Shown here: piece by piece, positions 36,321 through 44,939 of the stretch
Position numbering within the stretch: position 1 is the stretch's first letter
Layout: the number at the start of each line of letters is the position of its first letter
DNA from: JALOAT01 sp041687015
GTDB lineage: Bacteria; Pseudomonadota; Gammaproteobacteria; Thiohalomonadales; Thiohalomonadaceae
NCBI GenBank assembly: GCA_041687015.1
Contig: JAWLCT010000012.1
Location: forward strand, 14,814-78,813
Direction: 5' to 3'
DNA: 64,000 bases
The notes under the pieces: model-generated
The model's database searches: none
What the model saw: only the letters and a program-made list of their open reading frames with translations
Told to the model about the DNA's origin: nothing
Made by a program: the position numbers and the translations under genes

Positions 36321-37849
36321 GCGGCGGCCGTCTCCCCGCTCAGCAGCGCTTCGAGTTTCTCTGTAAGCATTGGATGGTAATCGGCTGCCAGACCGGTGAT
36401 CTGGTAGGTGGCTACCGGCAGGCGCTTTCCGCGCAGCCGGATGGTGCCGAGCTTGCGGGTTTCCACGCGTCCAATCAGGCGCGGGTCCAGCTGCATTTCC
36501 TCGCTGATGACCAGCTGACCCGGCTCGCCCGCGGATGCCAGGCGTGAGGCCAGGTTCACCGAATCGCCTACGACCGTGTATTCCATGCGCTCGCGGGAGC
36601 CCATGTTGCCTGCCAGCATGGGACCGGAATTGATGCCGATGCGGAACAGCACCTGTTGCAAGCCACGCGCGGCGCGTTGCTGGTTGAGTTGTTGGATGAG
36701 ATTTTGGATGGTGATGCCGCAGGCCACGGCCTGGAACAGGTGGTCCGGGTCTTCCACGGGCACGCCGAACAGCAGCATGGCGCAATCACCGATGTATTTG
36801 TCCACGTGGCCATTGAAGGCATGGGCCGCTTCGGCGATGTAGCTGAAGTATTCGTTCAGCAGTGCGCTCACATCCTCCGGATGCATGTTTTCGGACAGAC
36901 TGGTGAAGCCTGCAATATCCGCGAACAGCACCGTCGCCTCCACGCGGCGCCCACCCAGTTGCACCGTCTCCAGGTGAGCGAGCACCTCCCGGGCCACATT
37001 GGGCGACACGTAGCGTGAGAAAGTCTGCTCCACCTGTTCCTTGCGCAGCAGGCCCTCGCTCATGGTGTTCATGGACTGCATGAGGGCACCCAGTTCATCG
37101 TTGCGGCGCTCATCGAAGCGCATCTGGTAGTTGCCGGCGCTGATCGCCCGACTCACGTCCATGAGCTGGTGGATGGGGCGGGTCAGGCGCTTGCCCAGAA
37201 AGACGGAGGTGCCGATGCCGACCAAAACCAGCATCAGGGTCGCACCGGTCACAGCCTGCAAGGTATGGGTTTCCGCGCCTTCCATATCGCTGCGATCGAA
37301 GGTGACGATGGCATACCCCACGATCACGTCCTGAAACATTACCGGCGCGATGAAGGAAGCCAACGCCCGGGGCGGCGTTTTGCTGTCTTCGACCGGCTCG
37401 CTCCAGTCCACCGGGCCTTCCTTCCAGGCCTGCAGCGAGACCGAGGGTTCCAGCGGTACCAACCCGGTCTTCAGCGCCACCTTGCCTTCATCCGTGTAGA
37501 CGCCGGCACCGAGTACCCGGCTCTTGCCCACCAGATTGTTGAGCGTGGCTTCCAGGCCGAGCCGATCGCCGGCGAGCAGGGGTTCCTTGGAGGCCTCAGC
37601 AACCTGATCCACGATGGTGTGACCGAAATCCGCCATCTGCTCGCGCAGCAGGCGGGTCTGATCGCGTACCACCACCACACCGAGCGTCGACATGCCGCCT
37701 GTGATGACCAGGGTGAACACCACCGCCAGTTTGTAGGCGATGGGGAAGTGGCGCGGCGTATAGCGCGCCACCCGTCCGGCGGCATGCAGCGCGGCGTTGG
37801 CCAACAGTGCTTTGAATTTCCGGACCAACAACCTCACGTCTTTCCCCAA
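36317..37849 (-). CDS. Membrane-bound class III adenylate cyclase with HAMP domain
   Basis: A 510-residue protein. It has a TM helix at about 40-62, a periplasmic sensor region of about 140 residues, a second TM at about 200-219, HAMP at about 220-275, and a class III nucleotidyl cyclase domain at about 300-480. The two metal-binding aspartates are Asp311 (FADIAGFTS) and Asp355 (KYIGDCAML). Lys351 before the second, and the YTVVGDSVNLASR segment with its Asp, Asn and Arg, are the residues of active adenylate cyclases, so cAMP production is likely. The ligand of the periplasmic part is unknown. It heads a two-gene operon with the TPR lipoprotein. Confidence 0.9.
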   Translation of the reverse strand: MGKDVRLLVRKFKALLANAALHAAGRVARYTPRHFPIAYKLAVVFTLVITGGMSTLGVVVVRDQTRLLREQMADFGHTIVDQVAEASKEPLLAGDRLGLEATLNNLVGKSRVLGAGVYTDEGKVALKTGLVPLEPSVSLQAWKEGPVDWSEPVEDSKTPPRALASFIAPVMFQDVIVGYAIVTFDRSDMEGAETHTLQAVTGATLMLVLVGIGTSVFLGKRLTRPIHQLMDVSRAISAGNYQMRFDERRNDELGALMQSMNTMSEGLLRKEQVEQTFSRYVSPNVAREVLAHLETVQLGGRRVEATVLFADIAGFTSLSENMHPEDVSALLNEYFSYIAEAAHAFNGHVDKYIGDCAMLLFGVPVEDPDHLFQAVACGITIQNLIQQLNQQRAARGLQQVLFRIGINSGPMLAGNMGSRERMEYTVVGDSVNLASRLASAGEPGQLVISEEMQLDPRLIGRVETRKLGTIRLRGKRLPVATYQITGLAADYHPMLTEKLEALLSGETAAA

Positions 37850-37966
37850 ATGCTGCGCAGACGGTGGCGTCTTTTTACGATCTTGGCGTTGTTAACACCA
37901 GCGCCATTCCATCTTAGCACGCCAAAATCATGCTTCCTGTTAGCTCCGTCCGCAGGTTCGCGTGAG

Positions 37967-39790
37967 TCAGGCCGCTCGATCCTCCGTTTCGGCCTTGTCG
38001 GCCTTTCCGGGTTCGGGCGTTTCCTGCGCGTACTGAGCACATTCGCTGAAGATCCGCTTGTCACAGCTACGGCAGATGGCGTGATCGAGACGTTGCTCGA
38101 CGATGGTGGCAAGCGCCTTGGTCTTGGAGCGGAAGATGTTCTCATCGCCGATATCGTCCATGAAACCGCCGCGATGCAGCATGTCGCACACCGTGTCCTT
38201 GACCTCGTAGAGGTACAGGCCGCCGCCCAGGCCCCGGCGACGCTTGGCCTCCTGGGCGAGCATCTCGGCACCGGCGATGTCCACGAAATTGATGGCCTTG
38301 GCCACCACCAGGAGATGTTTCTTGGCCGGGTCCACTTCATCCACTTTCTGCAGGGTGGTTTCCACGTTGTTCACGGCGCCGAAGAACAACGAGCCCTCGA
38401 TGCGGACGATCTTGAGCTGCGGACACTCGGGCAGGCCCGGGCTGGTGATGAACTGACGGCGCGGCGCGCGCGGGTCGGGTACGCGGCTCAGGATGCGCGG
38501 GTTGGAGGTGCGCTTGAGATAGAGCACCAGCGAGAGCATCACGCCGGCGAAAATGGCGAATTCCAACTCCACGAACAGCGTGGCCAGAAAGGTGGTGGCC
38601 AGTACCGCAGTTTCGGAGCGGCTCGCCTTCATGATCACGCTGATGTGGTGGAAGTCGATCAGCCCCCAGGCCACGAGGAATAAGATGCCGGCCATGGCAG
38701 CAACCGGCAGATAGGCGGCCAACGGCGCCACCAGCAGCACGATGAGCGCCAGGGCGCCGGCAGCGAATACGGAGGCCAGAGGGGTCTTTGCGCCGCCTTC
38801 GTAGTTCACGCCACTGCGGTTGAAGGAGCCGCTGGTGGGGTAGGCGGAGAAAAACGAGCCGACCATGTTGGACAGGCCCTGACCCATGAATTCCTGGTTG
38901 CCGTCGATGCGTTGCTGGGAGCGGGCGGCGATGGAACGGGATATGGACACGGCTTCGGTGATGGCCAGCAGCGATACCGCGAGCGCGCTGGGTGCCAGCT
39001 TTTGCAGCGTGCCCATGGACAAATCGGGCATGGAGAGCGGCGGCAAATGGGTGGGGAGGGCGCCTACCGTGGTGATGCCGGTCACGTCGGCGCCGTACAC
39101 CATGTTCAGCACGTACGCGGCCACACCGCCGACCAGCATGGCGACAATCATGTACACCTTGCGTGCGTACTTGCGCGCAAGAATGCCGGTGATCAACGTG
39201 ATGGCGCCCACCGCCGTGACGTAGGGGTTGGCATCGCCGATCTGCACGAGGAGCTGGTGGATGATTTCGTAGAATTCGGTACCGCGGGGAATGTCCAGGG
39301 CGAAGAAATTCTTCACCTGGCTGGCCGCGATGAGGATGGCGGCGCCCGCCGTGAAGCCGATGACCACCGAGTGGGAAATGAAATTCACCAGCGTGCCCAT
39401 GCGCGCCACGGCCATGGCGATCTGGATGACGCCCACCAGGAAGGCCAGGGTGAGGGCGTAGCGGATGTAATCACCGCTGCCTGGTTCGGCCAGGGGACTC
39501 AGAGAAGCGAACACCACGATGGAAATGGCCGTGGTCGGGCCGGAAACCAAATGCCAGGAGCTGCCCCACAGCGCGGCCACGATGGCAGGGATCATGGCGG
39601 CATACAAGCCGTATTCGGGCGGCAGGCCCGCAATGGTGGCGAAGGCAACGCCCTGGGGCAGGACGATCAGCGCACCGGTGAGGCCGGCGAGTGCATCGTC
39701 ACGCAGGCTTTGGCCGGTTACCCGGTGCCACCAGCGTAAAAACGGAAACAGTTGAACCCAAAAGACGTTGCACTGCACGGGCTTGTTCAT
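37967..39790 (-). CDS. SulP family anion transporter with STAS domain
   Basis: A 607-residue inner-membrane protein from ATG 39790 (MNKPVQCN); an in-frame extension to 39886 is unlike the family. Ten or more hydrophobic segments occupy residues about 30-420 and include LPQGVAFATIAGLPPEYGLY and the GSFFSAYPTSGSFNRSGVN signature. A STAS domain covers about 440-560 (LFFGAVNNVE, INFVDIAGAEML). SulP proteins carry sulfate, bicarbonate or other anions. The extreme C-terminus adds a cysteine cluster, HAICRSCDKRIFSECAQ, that could bind a metal or act as a redox switch and is not a general feature of the family. It is divergent from htpX; a TATAAT on the minus strand (39861-39866) is a likely -10. Confidence 0.92.
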   Translation of the reverse strand: MNKPVQCNVFWVQLFPFLRWWHRVTGQSLRDDALAGLTGALIVLPQGVAFATIAGLPPEYGLYAAMIPAIVAALWGSSWHLVSGPTTAISIVVFASLSPLAEPGSGDYIRYALTLAFLVGVIQIAMAVARMGTLVNFISHSVVIGFTAGAAILIAASQVKNFFALDIPRGTEFYEIIHQLLVQIGDANPYVTAVGAITLITGILARKYARKVYMIVAMLVGGVAAYVLNMVYGADVTGITTVGALPTHLPPLSMPDLSMGTLQKLAPSALAVSLLAITEAVSISRSIAARSQQRIDGNQEFMGQGLSNMVGSFFSAYPTSGSFNRSGVNYEGGAKTPLASVFAAGALALIVLLVAPLAAYLPVAAMAGILFLVAWGLIDFHHISVIMKASRSETAVLATTFLATLFVELEFAIFAGVMLSLVLYLKRTSNPRILSRVPDPRAPRRQFITSPGLPECPQLKIVRIEGSLFFGAVNNVETTLQKVDEVDPAKKHLLVVAKAINFVDIAGAEMLAQEAKRRRGLGGGLYLYEVKDTVCDMLHRGGFMDDIGDENIFRSKTKALATIVEQRLDHAICRSCDKRIFSECAQYAQETPEPGKADKAETEDRAA

Positions 39791-39965
39791 TCCTGTGACT
39801 TTTCCTCGTGTTCGCGGTTTTGTGAGGCAGGCATGTGGCGCGAAAAGGCGCAAAACCGCAATTATACAGGGAATAACAGGGTACAATGATGCGCTTATGA
39901 ACCCTCTGATTTGTGTGGGATTTCGTCACGGAACCTTTGGCTTTCCCCGAAGTCTTTGGTGAGGT

Positions 39966-39993
39966 GTTGAAAGCCCGCCGCCCGCCCCCATAC
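39966..39993 (+). promoter_or_regulatory. Sigma-32 heat-shock promoter for htpX
   Basis: GTTGAAA (39966-39972), a 13-base spacer, then CCCCATAC (39986-39993). The E. coli RpoH consensus is CTTGAAA-N13-17-CCCCATNT, so both boxes match in all but one position. The site is 35 bp before the htpX ATG, and htpX is a heat-shock gene in E. coli. Confidence 0.75.
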
Positions 39994-40027
39994 ACGGGCG
40001 GCATAGAGGGAGTGCTACGGAGCATCT

Positions 40028-40912
40028 ATGAAACGCATCATTCTGTTCGTCATGACCAATTTGGCCGTGATCCTGTTGTTGAGCATCACGGCGCGCCTGC
40101 TCGGACTGGACCGCTTCATCGAAAACGGCGGTATCAACTTCACTGCGCTGTTGGGTTTCGCGGCCGTGTTTGGTTTCGGTGGCGCGTTCATTTCCCTGGC
40201 CATGTCCAAGTGGTCGGCAAAGCGTATGGTCGGTGCACAGGTCATCGATACCCCGCGCAACGAAGCCGAGGCATGGCTGTTGAACACGGTGAAGCGTCAG
40301 GCCCAGCAGGCCGGCATCGGCATGCCCGAAGTCGCCGTCTATGACAGCCCGGAGGTGAACGCCTTCGCCACCGGCATGAACCGTGACAACGCACTGGTGG
40401 CGGTGAGCACGGGTCTGCTGCGCAGCATGACCCGCGACGAGGCCGAGGCGGTGCTCGCCCATGAGGTGAGCCACGTGGCCAACGGCGACATGGTGACCCT
40501 GGCGCTGATCCAGGGTGTGGTAAACACCTTCGTCATCGCCCTTGCGCGGGTGATCGGCTACTTTGTCGACCGTGCCCTGCAGGGCAACAACAACGAGGAA
40601 TACCGTCCCGGCATCGGTTACATGCTGACTTCGCTGGTCGCCGAGGTGATCCTGGGCATGTTCGCCTCTGTGATCGTCATGTGGTTCTCGCGCCAGCGTG
40701 AATTCCGTGCCGATGCCGGCGGCGCCAGTCTGGCCGGCCGCCAGAAGATGATCGCGGCCCTGGAACGCCTGCGCGCCAGCCACGTTCAGCCGCTGCCCGA
40801 CCAAATGGCCGCCTTTGGCATCTCCGGCGGCGTTGCCCAGGGCCTGCGTAAACTGCTCCTCACCCATCCGCCGCTTGAGGAACGCATCGCCGCCCTGCGC
40901 GCGATGGGCTGA
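40028..40912 (+). CDS. htpX: Membrane zinc metalloprotease HtpX
   Basis: HtpX is an M48 protease that degrades damaged inner-membrane proteins together with FtsH. The 294-residue protein has two N-terminal membrane helices (about 4-22 and 36-58), the zinc site His145-Glu146-x-x-His149 in LAHEVSHVANGD, two further hydrophobic segments (about 155-185 and 195-220), and the third ligand glutamate in RQREFRADAGG near residue 228. The length equals that of E. coli HtpX (293). The start ATG 40028 follows GGAGCATCT. A sigma-32-type promoter lies just upstream. Confidence 0.96.
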   Translation: MKRIILFVMTNLAVILLLSITARLLGLDRFIENGGINFTALLGFAAVFGFGGAFISLAMSKWSAKRMVGAQVIDTPRNEAEAWLLNTVKRQAQQAGIGMPEVAVYDSPEVNAFATGMNRDNALVAVSTGLLRSMTRDEAEAVLAHEVSHVANGDMVTLALIQGVVNTFVIALARVIGYFVDRALQGNNNEEYRPGIGYMLTSLVAEVILGMFASVIVMWFSRQREFRADAGGASLAGRQKMIAALERLRASHVQPLPDQMAAFGISGGVAQGLRKLLLTHPPLEERIAALRAMG

Positions 40913-40928
40913 CGGGGCGGTAACGAAG

Positions 40929-41168
40929 ATTAACCACGGAGGCCACGGAGGGCCGCGGAAGGGAAGAAGATCAACCACGGAGGCCACGGAGAAGAGGGAT
41001 CGGTCCGAATGGCTTCCCTGGTTCGGATGGAGCGAAGAGCACGCGGCAAGCCCGCATTCCGCTAGGAACCGCCTGTAGGCGGCGATTTGTCGGCGACCCA
41101 CCAAATGAAGCAAAAAATTTGTTCTTCTCCGTGGCCCTCCGTGGCCTCCGTGGTTTTCTCTTTCCTTC
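40929..41168. repeat. Inverted repeat, CCACGGAGG type, with tandem left arm
   Basis: Left arm 40929-40995 carries two tandem copies (TTAACCACGGAGGCCACGGA, GGGCCGCGG and again ATCAACCACGGAGGCCACGG, AGAAG). Right arm 41121-41168 reads CTTCTCCGTGGCCCTCCGTG, GCCTCCGTGGTTTTCTC, the reverse complement. The element fills the gap between convergent htpX and the FimX-like gene and ends at the base before the latter's stop codon. The centre (about 125 bp) has no REP-like core. Confidence 0.8.
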
Positions 41169-43253
41169 TTACAAACTGGCTTCGCCGCTGAAGTCGTAAT
41201 TGAGTTCGCGGATGGGGCGTTGCAGGAAGTAGCCCTGGATGTAGTCGACGCCACTGCCCCACAAAACTGCCAAAGTGTTGGCATCTTCCACGAACTCCGC
41301 CACGGTGCGGCTCTGGGCCTCCTTGGCGGCGCTGGTGAGTTCCTTGAGGCGGTTTTGCAGTTTGCTGTCGCGGGCCACGTTCGACACCAGGCTGCCTTCG
41401 AGTTTGAGGAAATCCGTGCGGATGTGGCGCAGGAGGTGGGTGGCATTTTCCGCTGAGCCGAAGTGATCGAGGGCGGTACGTACGTGGAGCTGCTTGAGAC
41501 CGTCGAAGAACGGCTTCAACAAGCGCAGGTTGGCCTGGGCCACACTTTCGGCTACCTCGATGACCAGACAACCGCCCTCGAGGCGCGCCGCTTTCAGCAG
41601 TTCGCGAACCCACGGGAGCAGGTTGGGATCCCTCAGCGATGCCTCGGACAGGTTGACGAACAAATTGGTGCGCTTGCCGCTACGCCAGCGCTCGGCAAGG
41701 ACCTTCACCGCGTGGTGCAGCACCCAGCGATCCACCGCGGCCATGAGACCGGTCTGTTCGGCCACCGGGATGAACTCCGTTGGGTCCACCTCCTTGTCAC
41801 CGTCGGCCATGCGCAGGTAGACCTCGTAGTTCTCGTTGGCGTCGCCGTGCAGGCTCACGATGGGCTGGTAGACCAGATAGAAGCTGTTGTCGCGCAGGGC
41901 CAGCTTGAGTTTCTTGGTCCATAGCAGCGCACGTTCCTTGGCCGCCATTTCTTCCGCCGCGGGATTGTAAATCTCGGCCCGGTTGCCACCGGCATCCGCG
42001 GCCTTGCGACGGGCCCGTTCCGCACGGCCGAGAACCTCCTGGACATCGGTGAGGCTTTCGTTGAACAGGCCGATGCCGATGCTGCAGGTCAGCGAGACCG
42101 AGCGAGCGCCCGCATCTGCCACGTGGGCTTCGACTGCCGCCACCAACCTTTCGGCCAATGCCTGCGCCTGCGCGTCCTCGGCCCCGGGAACCAGGAGGGT
42201 GAACGCATAGCTGTCGAAGCGCGCCAGCACGGAGGTCGTTTCTGCGAGCTTCTTCTTCAGCAGGCCGGCAAGGTCGGCTACCAGCAGATCGCTGGCGGCA
42301 ATGCCGATTTCCTCGCGAATGCGCCGGAATTGGTCAGGTTCCAGGTACAACACGGCGCCGTGTTGACGGCCGGTGGATACCGTTTGCTGCAGTTCTTCGA
42401 GGAAGTATTGGCGGTTGTACAAGCCCGTGAGCAGGTCCTGCCGGGAGAGATCGTCGAGACGCTTTTCCAGCTCGCGACTGAGGGTCTGATCCCGGATGAC
42501 CACCTGGATGCAGTGCTCGCCCTCATACATGGTGGGCGAGAACTCCATGGTCACGCGGAATTCGGTGGCGTCCGCTTTGAAGGCCCGTACTTCCAGGGAA
42601 CTGCTGCCGCCCGACGGGTCCTTGCCCATGCGTCGCAGGAATTCCTTGAACTTGGCGTGATCGTCCGGGCTCACCATGCTGAGCAGGGGCATGCCCTCGA
42701 TTTCCACCGCATCCTGGTAGCCGAACATCTGCAGATAGGATTCGTTGGCGTAGATGTGCATGCCCTCGTGCACATAGGCGATGGCGTCGCGCGAGGTATC
42801 GACCAGTGCCTGGGCGCGTTCGTTGGCCTGGGCGAGGGAGCGCTCGCATTGCGCCAGACGGCGGCGCACGCACACATCACCCACTTCGCGCATCACCACG
42901 TGTTCGAGGCGGGCAGGGTCCGTGAGGGATACGGTATCGCGCGCGCCGGCGCGCAGACAGGCGAGGGCTTCCGGGTGCTTGCCCGCTTCCTCAAGCACCA
43001 CCAACGGCACATCCAGCTTCATGTCCTTGATGACGGCGAGCGCATCGGCGGCATTGAAAAAGGGGATTTCCAGCTTCGAGAGCACCATGTCGCAGCTTTG
43101 TGCGGCGAGGCTTTTGCGCAGGTCTTCGCCGTCCTCGATGCGCGTTGTGCGCACGGCATGACCGGCGTTGCGGAGCATGTTGGATACCGTCTCCGCATCA
43201 TTCGAAGAGTCGTCGATGACGACCAGGTGTAGTGCTTCTTCTAGGGTCTTCAC
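41169..43253 (-). CDS. FimX-like protein (REC-PAS-GGDEF-EAL, degenerate)
   Basis: A 694-residue protein with the size and order of Pseudomonas FimX (691 residues): receiver-like domain (about 8-130), PAS (about 145-265), GGDEF (about 275-435) and EAL (about 445-690). The receiver lacks an obvious phospho-acceptor (MVLSKLEIPFF instead of a D-containing strand). The GGDEF signature is ARFDSYAF, so no cyclase site is present. The EAL motif is EVYLRM and the metal loop DDFG is LDHFGSAEN, so phosphodiesterase activity is also unlikely, while c-di-GMP binding is still possible as in FimX. FimX controls type IV pilus assembly and twitching; no pilus genes are in this window. The start is GTG 43253 with GGAGAG upstream. 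Confidence 0.85.
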   Translation of the reverse strand: MKTLEEALHLVVIDDSSNDAETVSNMLRNAGHAVRTTRIEDGEDLRKSLAAQSCDMVLSKLEIPFFNAADALAVIKDMKLDVPLVVLEEAGKHPEALACLRAGARDTVSLTDPARLEHVVMREVGDVCVRRRLAQCERSLAQANERAQALVDTSRDAIAYVHEGMHIYANESYLQMFGYQDAVEIEGMPLLSMVSPDDHAKFKEFLRRMGKDPSGGSSSLEVRAFKADATEFRVTMEFSPTMYEGEHCIQVVIRDQTLSRELEKRLDDLSRQDLLTGLYNRQYFLEELQQTVSTGRQHGAVLYLEPDQFRRIREEIGIAASDLLVADLAGLLKKKLAETTSVLARFDSYAFTLLVPGAEDAQAQALAERLVAAVEAHVADAGARSVSLTCSIGIGLFNESLTDVQEVLGRAERARRKAADAGGNRAEIYNPAAEEMAAKERALLWTKKLKLALRDNSFYLVYQPIVSLHGDANENYEVYLRMADGDKEVDPTEFIPVAEQTGLMAAVDRWVLHHAVKVLAERWRSGKRTNLFVNLSEASLRDPNLLPWVRELLKAARLEGGCLVIEVAESVAQANLRLLKPFFDGLKQLHVRTALDHFGSAENATHLLRHIRTDFLKLEGSLVSNVARDSKLQNRLKELTSAAKEAQSRTVAEFVEDANTLAVLWGSGVDYIQGYFLQRPIRELNYDFSGEASL

Positions 43254-43303
43254 GGTCTCTCCCGGACCGGGCCGCTGATTGAGCGGCCCCCATTCTTGCT
43301 TAA

Positions 43304-44314
43304 TCAGCTCGGGTTTTCCACCATGGCGACTACCGGCGTCTTCGCCGCCGCACCCGGGATCTCGCGCACCAGGCGCGGCAGGAGATATCCCGGCAGTTGC
43401 CCACGCAGGCTCTCCAACAGGGCCGCGGCGCGCGGTTCGCTCACGGCAAAATGGGCTGCGCCGCTGACGGGATCGAGCATGTGCAGGTAATAGGGCAGCA
43501 CGCCGGCAGCGAACAGCGCCTCGGACAGGGCCGCAAGCGTCGGCACGTCATCGTTCACCCCGGCAAGCAGCACGGCCTGGTTCAGCAGGGTGATCCCGGC
43601 GTGGCGCAAGGCGTGCAATGCCTCGGCCACGGTGTTGTCCAATTCGTCGGCATGGTTGGCATGTATCACTATGACACAGGGCAGGCGCGTACCGGTGAGC
43701 GCGGTGACGAGTCCGGCAGTGACCCGCTCGGGCAGCACGACAGGCAACCGGGTGTGTACGCGCAGGCGTCGCACGTGAGGAAGGGCCGCCAGTTGGCGGA
43801 CCAGGGCCGCGAGGCGCTCATCGTCGAGCATGAGGGGATCGCCGCCGCTGAGGATCACCTCGTGGATATCCGTATCGCCGGCAATCACGGCGAGGGCGGA
43901 TTGAAATTCACCCTGCGCAGCGTTCTCAGCGCCGTAGGGGAAGTGACGGCGGAAGCAGTAACGGCAGTGCACCGCGCAGGCTCCGGTCACCACCAGCAGG
44001 GCGCGGCCACGGTATTTTTGCAGCACACCGGCACCTCGGCGCGCGTCCATGTCGCCGACCGGGTCGGCGATGAACCCGGGTACGTCGAGGCGTTCCTCGG
44101 CCCGCGCGAGTACCTGGCGCAGCAAGGGGTCGGCGGGATCACCCTTGCGCATGCGAGTGACGAAACCGCGGGGCACGCGCAGGGGGAAGTCCTGGGCGGC
44201 GTCCCGGGCGCCTGCAAGCAGCGTGTCGGGCAGGTCGAGCTCGGCGAGCAGTTCGGCCGCATCGCGCACGGCGTTGGCGAGGGCGTGTTTCCAATCGGCG
44301 CTTCGGGGTATCAT
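43304..44314 (-). CDS. epmB: EF-P beta-lysylation enzyme EpmB (lysine 2,3-aminomutase)
   Basis: EpmB turns L-alpha-lysine into R-beta-lysine, which EpmA attaches to elongation factor P. The 336-residue protein from ATG 44314 has the radical-SAM cluster motif Cys113-x3-Cys117-x2-Cys120 (CAVHCRYCFRRHFPY), the GGDPL segment (ILSGGDPLML), and near the C-terminus EIPGAAAKTP, where Lys is the expected PLP-binding residue of EpmB. The short length and missing C-terminal extension separate it from catabolic KamA. It is divergent from efp with only 45 bp between the two start codons, and epmA follows efp. Confidence 0.95.
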   Translation of the reverse strand: MIPRSADWKHALANAVRDAAELLAELDLPDTLLAGARDAAQDFPLRVPRGFVTRMRKGDPADPLLRQVLARAEERLDVPGFIADPVGDMDARRGAGVLQKYRGRALLVVTGACAVHCRYCFRRHFPYGAENAAQGEFQSALAVIAGDTDIHEVILSGGDPLMLDDERLAALVRQLAALPHVRRLRVHTRLPVVLPERVTAGLVTALTGTRLPCVIVIHANHADELDNTVAEALHALRHAGITLLNQAVLLAGVNDDVPTLAALSEALFAAGVLPYYLHMLDPVSGAAHFAVSEPRAAALLESLRGQLPGYLLPRLVREIPGAAAKTPVVAMVENPS

Positions 44315-44359
44315 ATTCGGCTTTATTGGGAGGGGTATTGGCCCCGAAACGAGGCAGGT

Positions 44360-44932
44360 ATGGCTACTTTCAGCACCAACGAATTCAAGCGCGGACTGAA
44401 AATCATGCTGGACGGCGACCCGTGCAGCATCATTGAAAACGAGTTCGTGAAGCCCGGCAAGGGCCAGGCGTTCAATCGTGTCAAAATCCGCAACCTCAAG
44501 ACCGGGCGTGTGATCGAACGCACTTTCAAGTCCGGCGATACCGTCGAAGGGGCGGACGTGGTCGACCTCGAGTACCAGTACCTGTACTCCGATGGCGAAG
44601 TCTGGCACTTCATGCATCCCGAGACCTTCGAACAGTTGTCCGCCGACGCCAAGGCCGTGGGCGATTCCTCCGTTTGGCTGAAGGAGCAGGACATCTGCAT
44701 TCTCACCCTGTGGAACGGCGTGCCCATCGCGGTGACCCCGCCCAACCATACGGTGCTCAAGGTGGTCGATACCGAACCCGGCATCCGCGGTGATACCGCC
44801 ACCGGCGGCAGCAAGCCTGCGCGCCTGGAGACGGGTGCCGTGGTGCAGGTGCCCCTGTTCATCAACATCGGCGACACCCTCAAGGTGGATACCCGCACGG
44901 GCGAATACCTGTCGCGCGCCGAGAAGGGTTAA
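44360..44932 (+). CDS. efp: Elongation factor P
   Basis: EF-P binds stalled ribosomes and promotes peptide bonds at proline stretches. The 190-residue protein starts MATFSTNEFKRGLKI and has the three EF-P domains: KOW-like N-terminal domain with the modification loop KPGKGQAF (Lys34, the residue beta-lysylated in E. coli), and two OB-type domains ending in INIGDTLKVDTRTGEYLSR. The start ATG 44360 follows GAGGCAG. The presence of epmA and epmB next to it shows that this is the beta-lysylated type rather than the rhamnosylated type, which has an Arg in the loop. Confidence 0.98.
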   Translation: MATFSTNEFKRGLKIMLDGDPCSIIENEFVKPGKGQAFNRVKIRNLKTGRVIERTFKSGDTVEGADVVDLEYQYLYSDGEVWHFMHPETFEQLSADAKAVGDSSVWLKEQDICILTLWNGVPIAVTPPNHTVLKVVDTEPGIRGDTATGGSKPARLETGAVVQVPLFINIGDTLKVDTRTGEYLSRAEKG

Positions 44933-44939
44933 TCCCCGC

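Noticed and set aside
35229..36785. 518-aa version of the TPR lipoprotein
   Set aside because: The extra 155 residues overlap the cyclase gene in another frame, while ATG 36320 gives a proper lipoprotein signal and an ATGA junction.
40929..40995. Tandem CCACGGAGG units as a possible CRISPR array
   Set aside because: Units are short and imperfect, spacers are not of constant length, the right-hand partner is inverted, and no cas gene is present.
44790..44939. N-terminal extension of EpmA inside efp
   Set aside because: GTG 44940 gives the usual N-terminus 8 bp after efp; the extension is an off-frame reading of efp.
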